From Ferruginibacter yonginensis (GTDB lineage Bacteria > Bacteroidota > Bacteroidia > Chitinophagales > Chitinophagaceae): DNA of 64,000 nucleotides. The position numbers and the translations under genes were made by a program. This document shows, piece after piece, positions 60,334 through 64,000 of the stretch. The notes under the pieces were generated by a model. It saw only the letters and a program-made list of their open reading frames with translations, did no database searches and had not been told where the DNA came from. The stretch lies in the NCBI RefSeq assembly GCF_042651465.1, contig NZ_JBHSCZ010000001.1:744001-808000 (forward strand), written 5' to 3'. Within the stretch, counting starts at the first letter, position 1. Every line of letters starts with the position of its first letter.

Positions 60334-60579
60334 TTATTTATTAATCTCTTTATCATTTTGATACCCTAATGATTTAGCTACTTGATCGCTATTGTTATAG
60401 CCATTATCAAAAAGAAATTTTGCTGCATCAAGTTGCATTCTGTAATTGTTAACTATTTGGTTAGAAACTGCTACTATACCCCTTGCTTTATTCATTTCTT
60501 CATGAAGCTTATCACCTGTTGTATCTTCATCGGCAAGGCGCTCTAATTGAGCGAATAGGGCATTGTTTAAATCACTCAT
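60334..60579 (-). CDS. Small phage-conserved helical protein
   Basis: The ATG at 60579 (MSDLNNALFAQLERLADED) leaves a 1-bp gap to the upstream stop; an alternative start is at 60591. The rest reads EEMNKARGIVAVSNQIVNN, then QLDAAKFLFDNG. I recall similar small proteins beside replication genes of temperate phages, where the function is also unknown. Confidence 0.65.
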   Translation of the reverse strand: MSDLNNALFAQLERLADEDTTGDKLHEEMNKARGIVAVSNQIVNNYRMQLDAAKFLFDNGYNNSDQVAKSLGYQNDKEINK

Positions 60580-60580
60580 T

Positions 60581-61219
60581 TTATTTTTCATCTATCTTCT
60601 TTTTTAATTTGTTAATTAATGCAAGGGTTGGTATAATTTCTGCTGGTATGTGATGTTTTGAATTTCGAAGCATATTTTCTTCTCTGCTGATCATTTTTAG
60701 ATTTTCGATTACCACATTTTTTGAATCACCATCTATAAAAACAATAAAATTTCCTTTGGGTATTTTACCGTGAGCTTGCTCCCATATGTACACATGCTTA
60801 AACACTAATTTTGTAGATTCTGCAATTTTAATTTTTACGTATTCTCGGCCTTTTATTTTACGAATAACTTCAGTACCTAATTTTAAACTATTGGCTGGAA
60901 TATGACCTTTTTTAAAAAAAGTGTGTTTAGATTTTTCGTAAACATCGGGGCACATTTTAATGCCTTTATTTGCTGGAACAAAGCCAGGTCTGCGCCTATG
61001 TGAATACCCTATGACTTTCAAACGCTCCCCTTGTCTTGCCAACTCCATTTTCTTAAAAGCTTCTGATTTTTTTAGTCCCATTTTATAAGCAACTTTGTAT
61101 ATGGTTCTAACACTTCTTTTTAAGTGATCTGCAATTACAGAAGTATATTCATCTGCATACTTACTTTTCAAAAAATCTATATCCTCTGAACTCCAACCAT
61201 TGATTGTTTCAACATTCAT
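60581..61219 (-). CDS. HNH endonuclease (homing-type)
   Basis: The 212-residue protein has an N-terminal HTH/Myb-like part (SSEDIDFLKSKYADEYTSV, RSVRTIYKVAYKMGLKKS) and a C-terminal HNH_3-type nuclease: FKHVYIWEQAHGKIPKG, FIVFIDGDSKNVVIENLKM and SREENMLRNSKHH. Free-standing HNH nucleases of this type spread with phage genomes. The next gene overlaps by 4 bp. Confidence 0.82.
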   Translation of the reverse strand: MNVETINGWSSEDIDFLKSKYADEYTSVIADHLKRSVRTIYKVAYKMGLKKSEAFKKMELARQGERLKVIGYSHRRRPGFVPANKGIKMCPDVYEKSKHTFFKKGHIPANSLKLGTEVIRKIKGREYVKIKIAESTKLVFKHVYIWEQAHGKIPKGNFIVFIDGDSKNVVIENLKMISREENMLRNSKHHIPAEIIPTLALINKLKKKIDEK

Positions 61220-61458
61220 TTCAATAATTTTTCTTTAATAATTTCATTAACCTTACTGCTTGCCATCAACACAAATTCATAGTCATCATATTTGGCTATT
61301 ACATTGTATTTCGCCTCTTTCATTTGCTGCATTTTTAGCTTTAAAAATTCATGCTTAGCATCGCATCGCTGCTCAAAGCTTCTGCCTGGGAATGATGGAA
61401 AAAATATATCCCACTCAAGTATTTTATGCCCACAAACAAATAGTTGAAGCACTGCCAT
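61216..61458 (-). CDS. Small hypothetical protein (80 aa)
   Basis: Contains MAVLQLFVCGHKILEWDIFF and a basic middle (HEFLKLKMQQMKEAKYN). It overlaps the HNH gene by 4 bp and the next gene by 1 bp, so the cluster is translationally coupled. No family recognised. Confidence 0.6.
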   Translation of the reverse strand: MAVLQLFVCGHKILEWDIFFPSFPGRSFEQRCDAKHEFLKLKMQQMKEAKYNVIAKYDDYEFVLMASSKVNEIIKEKLLK

Positions 61459-61763
61459 TATGGTGCTACAATTAATGGGTTTGTTGAATGCTCACTTGGT
61501 GCAATAATTAATGGCTTTACTGACTGCTCACCAGCTGCCCTTGTATTGTACAGGTGTATCATCATTGCGGTGAGAATACCAATCTGGTAAAATCCTTCAG
61601 AACAGTTGCTTGATATTTGAAAAATGTTCTGATCATCGTTCAACTCAATAAACTTGACTTTACATTCATAGCGCTTAGCTGCTTTAATGTGTCGCTCTAA
61701 CTCTCTTTTAAAATTCGCTGCTGGTATTACTAATGGTACCTGCACTTTAATATGTTGCATCAT
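61458..61763 (-). CDS. Small hypothetical protein with duplicated C-terminal motif
   Basis: 101 residues with IPAANFKRELERHIKAAKRY and, at the end, KPLIIAPSEHSTNPLIVAP, which carries the short motif PLI-I/V-AP twice. No family recognised. Part of the early gene cluster. Confidence 0.6.
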   Translation of the reverse strand: MMQHIKVQVPLVIPAANFKRELERHIKAAKRYECKVKFIELNDDQNIFQISSNCSEGFYQIGILTAMMIHLYNTRAAGEQSVKPLIIAPSEHSTNPLIVAP

Positions 61764-61768
61764 TTTAT

Positions 61769-62122
61769 TTAATTATGTGTGTGAAAAACTACTGGGTTTA
61801 AGTTGGCTATAAATTCTTCAACGTTTTGCTGAAGTCGCAAGTTGTCGCAATGGTATTGGAGTGTTCCAATGCCACAATCGGCAGTAATTAATTCTTGGAT
61901 TTGAGAAGGATGCCAATCGTCTAAATTTCTGTTTTCAAGTTCTGAAATTTCAATACCTAAATCCTCAATTTCATTTTTGTATAAGTACATAGCTTTATGA
62001 TGATCATGTTTTAACGCATCTAAAAACTCCAACATTTCAACATCATCTATGTAGCGATCTAGCATTATTTTTCTTAAAATTTCGAAATTCTCATTGAAAC
62101 TTTTTTCTGATTCAAAAGCCAT
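61769..62122 (-). CDS. Helical acidic protein (117 aa)
   Basis: A coiled, acidic protein (SEKSFNENFEILRKIMLDRY, LYKNEIEDLGIEISELENRN) of unknown family, in the early cluster with short gaps of 2-5 bp to its neighbours. Confidence 0.6.
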   Translation of the reverse strand: MAFESEKSFNENFEILRKIMLDRYIDDVEMLEFLDALKHDHHKAMYLYKNEIEDLGIEISELENRNLDDWHPSQIQELITADCGIGTLQYHCDNLRLQQNVEEFIANLNPVVFHTHN

Positions 62123-62124
62123 GA

Positions 62125-62385
62125 TTAATTTGATTTTAATTGTTTTTTGTAATGTTGTTTTAACCAGGTGCCACCATGCAGTTGCCTTACTTTATTTTTG
62201 TTGATGACATAAACACCCTTACTTATTGTACGGAGTACATCTTTTATCGCTCTAAAAGTTTCGTAGCGTACTCTCAAAACTGGATTAAAGCTTGCATCTA
62301 CCACACGTATTTGTGTGTGCGACATACAGTTGATTTTGCAACCATCTAGCAGATGGACCAGCAATTTTTTTTGTAATGGTGTCAT
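62125..62385 (-). CDS. Basic small protein (86 aa)
   Basis: A basic protein with an N-terminal helix (MTPLQKKLLVHLLDGCKIN), then RYETFRAIKDVLRTISKGVY. It resembles a small DNA-binding domain but I see no definite HTH family. It overlaps the upstream gene by 4 bp (ATGA). Confidence 0.6.
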   Translation of the reverse strand: MTPLQKKLLVHLLDGCKINCMSHTQIRVVDASFNPVLRVRYETFRAIKDVLRTISKGVYVINKNKVRQLHGGTWLKQHYKKQLKSN

Positions 62386-62918
62386 GGCTGAAACTGCATT
62401 TTTTTAGTTAATTTTTTAATATTCTCAGCGACCTGCTCTTGTGTTATAGTAGCCTCTGGCGTTGGCTTAAAGTCTTCTAATCGTACAATCTTTTCCTTTC
62501 CATTACCATCACTAACAAGCTTGAATTTGATGGCTTTTTGTTCTTCAGAAAAAACAATACTATCCAGCTGATCAAATGCACCACCGCTGTATTTGGCAAC
62601 AATTTTTCCTTGTAAGGTTTCGCCAGCTTCAGTTACCATTTGTTGCTTCATATCATAAATGATTGCTGACTGTATTTTTCCGTAAAGCTTCTCACAAATG
62701 CCAATTCTGTCAATACAATCTTGAAAGCCTTTTTGCCTATTTAAAACTCCTACTTGAATGTGGCCGTATCGCAGTTGCGAAATGGTGCAGTTGGCCAACT
62801 CTTTACCGTAATGCGTTATGGCAGCACGGTTTTTAAAATAAATCTGCACCTTAAACCTGCTGTAACGCTTACAAAACCTTATTTCTTCTGCCTTTGCTGG
62901 GGTCATCTGTTGAGCCAT
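62382..62918 (-). CDS. Hypothetical early protein (178 aa)
   Basis: Basic N-terminal domain (FCKRYSRFKVQIYFKNRAA, QLRYGHIQVGVLNRQKGF) and an acidic linker to a helical C-terminus (EATITQEQVAENIKKLTKK). The gene may encode a nucleic-acid-binding or replication accessory protein, but there is no recognisable motif. Confidence 0.6.
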   Translation of the reverse strand: MAQQMTPAKAEEIRFCKRYSRFKVQIYFKNRAAITHYGKELANCTISQLRYGHIQVGVLNRQKGFQDCIDRIGICEKLYGKIQSAIIYDMKQQMVTEAGETLQGKIVAKYSGGAFDQLDSIVFSEEQKAIKFKLVSDGNGKEKIVRLEDFKPTPEATITQEQVAENIKKLTKKMQFQP

Positions 62919-62939
62919 AATTTTCGTTTTGTTGCCGCC

Positions 62940-62959
62940 TAAGTAACTTTAAGTAACTT
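62940..62959. repeat. Tandem TAAGTAACTT repeat, possible regulator site
   Basis: Two adjacent copies of TAAGTAACTT, with further ACTTA/GTTACT words within 40 bp, in the gap upstream of the 178-residue gene. Confidence 0.5.
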
Positions 62960-63070
62960 AAACTGCTACTTAAACAATCACTTATATGTTACTGAAATGG
63001 CTTATGATAAAAGCTATCCGCTATGCGTAGACTCCAATTTTTAAATTAGGGGGAAGGGGCAACGATTTTT

Positions 63071-64000
63071 CTATGCCGCTTCAGCGTTTTTCTTCTCATG
63101 TTTTTCCATTTTTTTCGATGATTTTGTCTGAACATAAACCTGTGAGCAAAGTCTCCAGGCGCTTCGTTCTTGACTAGGTAGCCACTTGCTTATCTCCTTT
63201 CGCTTGCCTTCAGCATCAACTATGTACAGCTTGCAGTTCTTATTAGATATAATGAGGCGATCTTTAACCTTAATAATGCCCTGCTCTAGCATTACCTTCT
63301 TCATGTAGCTTACACTCTGTGTGCCTTTATAATTGTGATGCTCGGCTATTCTTGCAATACCTCGGTTAATGTCTGCTCTGAACTTTTGGATTTTTTCGTA
63401 GATGTCTGACCCATATATGAATGCCTTCTCCTGCAGGTCAAGTAACGAAACCTGGAAGTACAGGGGATCGTTCACTAATTGCACAGGGTCGCAACCTTTT
63501 TCTTTTAAAAGGTGCATAAGCCAATCTTTTGTGTCTGGATTTTTGTCTAGTTTATAAACCAAAGCTTTGAGTTGCTTAAACTGGTTTGCTCGAATTTCTT
63601 CGGCTCTTAGGAGGTATTGAAACTGCTGCTTGTTACCATCGGTAGCATCGTATGTAATTGTGAAAGTGCCGTCGTAATGTATACCAAGTACATCGGCCGC
63701 TTTTTGAAATGAGGTTAATGTTACGTTGAAATTTTTATCAACCTTCACCAATTCTAGTCTACACAGTTCTTTTAAATGGCTTCTGAATGAATTTTCTCGA
63801 AGCTTTAAGTACTGCAGTAAATATTGCTTCTGATTAATCCAATGCTGAATAGTACCACTGGTAGTTTGTGCCTTCAGCAAAAAGAAAGTACTCCACACCT
63901 TAATAGATCGGTTGGTAAAGTAACAGCTGCGCTGTTCTCTTTGGCCGACTAGTTCCTCAGGTGCACCGTTTAAAACGGGCACTTCGAAAATAACTTTATC
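63071..64000 (-). CDS. Winged-helix-like replication-region protein (partial)
   Basis: The frame is open to the window edge, so the start is outside. At least 310 residues are visible. The N-terminal part contains a winged-helix-like segment (QYLKLRENSFRSHLKELCRL, ELVKVDKNFNVTLTS) and the C-terminus is basic (KSSKKMEKHEKKNAEAA). Position at the head of the early genes suggests a replication or control protein, but no conserved motif proves this. Confidence 0.6.
   Translation of the reverse strand, partial: DKVIFEVPVLNGAPEELVGQREQRSCYFTNRSIKVWSTFFLLKAQTTSGTIQHWINQKQYLLQYLKLRENSFRSHLKELCRLELVKVDKNFNVTLTSFQKAADVLGIHYDGTFTITYDATDGNKQQFQYLLRAEEIRANQFKQLKALVYKLDKNPDTKDWLMHLLKEKGCDPVQLVNDPLYFQVSLLDLQEKAFIYGSDIYEKIQKFRADINRGIARIAEHHNYKGTQSVSYMKKVMLEQGIIKVKDRLIISNKNCKLYIVDAEGKRKEISKWLPSQERSAWRLCSQVYVQTKSSKKMEKHEKKNAEAA

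Larger units (their letters stand above)
17950..64000. mobile_element. Prophage integrated at tRNA-Lys (left end and most of the genome; right end outside window)
   Basis: From the 3' half of tRNA-Lys to the window end, the content is phage: serine integrase, repressor pair, Rex-like genes, tail, lysis, portal, terminase, capsid and early genes. Nearly all are on the minus strand. The exact core cannot be fixed because the other junction is not in view. At least 46 kb belongs to the element. A 1401-residue tape measure and the absence of sheath or baseplate-wedge genes indicate a long non-contractile tail. Confidence 0.93.

Noticed and set aside
17950..64000. CRISPR arrays
   Set aside because: No series of regularly spaced direct repeats was seen; the only tandem repeats are two 35-bp units and two 10-bp units.

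Overview
The window looks like the chromosome of a Bacteroidetes bacterium, most likely a Chitinophagaceae-type member of the Sphingobacteriales/Chitinophagales side. The support is AT-rich DNA, start regions without Shine-Dalgarno purine tracts, TTTG...TAnnTTTG promoters (clearest before tRNA-Lys), Sec signals ending in AQ, lipoproteins with Cys-Lys-Lys, and typical Bacteroidetes families (LytTR regulator, LuxE-like acyl-protein synthetase, FadL/TodX-like porin). It divides into host chromosome (1 to about 17.9 kb) and the left part of a large prophage (about 17.95 kb to the window end, whose right end lies outside).

Host part: a LytTR response regulator with the start of a TPR partner; a plus-strand run of secreted proteins ending in a 745-residue protein that reads as a cholesterol-dependent-cytolysin-like (CDC-like) pore former with an N-terminal ricin-type lectin; a lipoprotein and a FadL-like outer membrane protein; then housekeeping genes (miaA, cca, lon, an M42 aminopeptidase, a polytopic membrane protein, a small lipoprotein and a LuxE-like enzyme) and tRNA-Lys(TTT).

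Prophage part: a large serine recombinase runs antisense into tRNA-Lys, which marks the attachment site. Next come small regulators, a prophage tRNA-Met, and a divergent repressor pair with palindromic operators, one of them inside the repressor gene. Directly behind the plus-strand repressor are two translationally coupled genes that match the lambda rexA-rexB layout (soluble 296 aa, then a 150 aa protein with four membrane segments), which I read as a Rex-like exclusion module. Almost everything to the right is on the minus strand, so lytic transcription runs right to left: early/replication-type genes (64 to 57 kb), capsid module (56.8 to 52.9 kb; S49 protease, scaffold, major capsid protein), packaging (52.5 to 48.7 kb; terminase large subunit plus a PLD-like protein), a DUF932 accessory cassette inserted between terminase and portal (48.6 to 46.4 kb), portal and fibre-like protein (46.3 to 42 kb), lysis cassette (42 to 40 kb; holin candidate, unimolecular-spanin candidate, M15 endolysin), an accessory island with an XRE-ImmA/IrrE gene pair bounded by bidirectional terminators (40 to 36.5 kb), and a long non-contractile tail module (36.5 to 25.6 kb; 1401-residue tape measure). 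No sheath gene is visible, so the virion should be siphovirus-like.

Several non-coding signals recur: a TGTCC[CT][CT]T element after stop codons and before minus-strand starts, a shared hairpin leader in front of two separate operons, tandem 35-bp repeats before the capsid operon, and two intergenic stretches that can fold as multi-branched RNAs. All family calls come from reading the translations and recalled family features; no database search was run.
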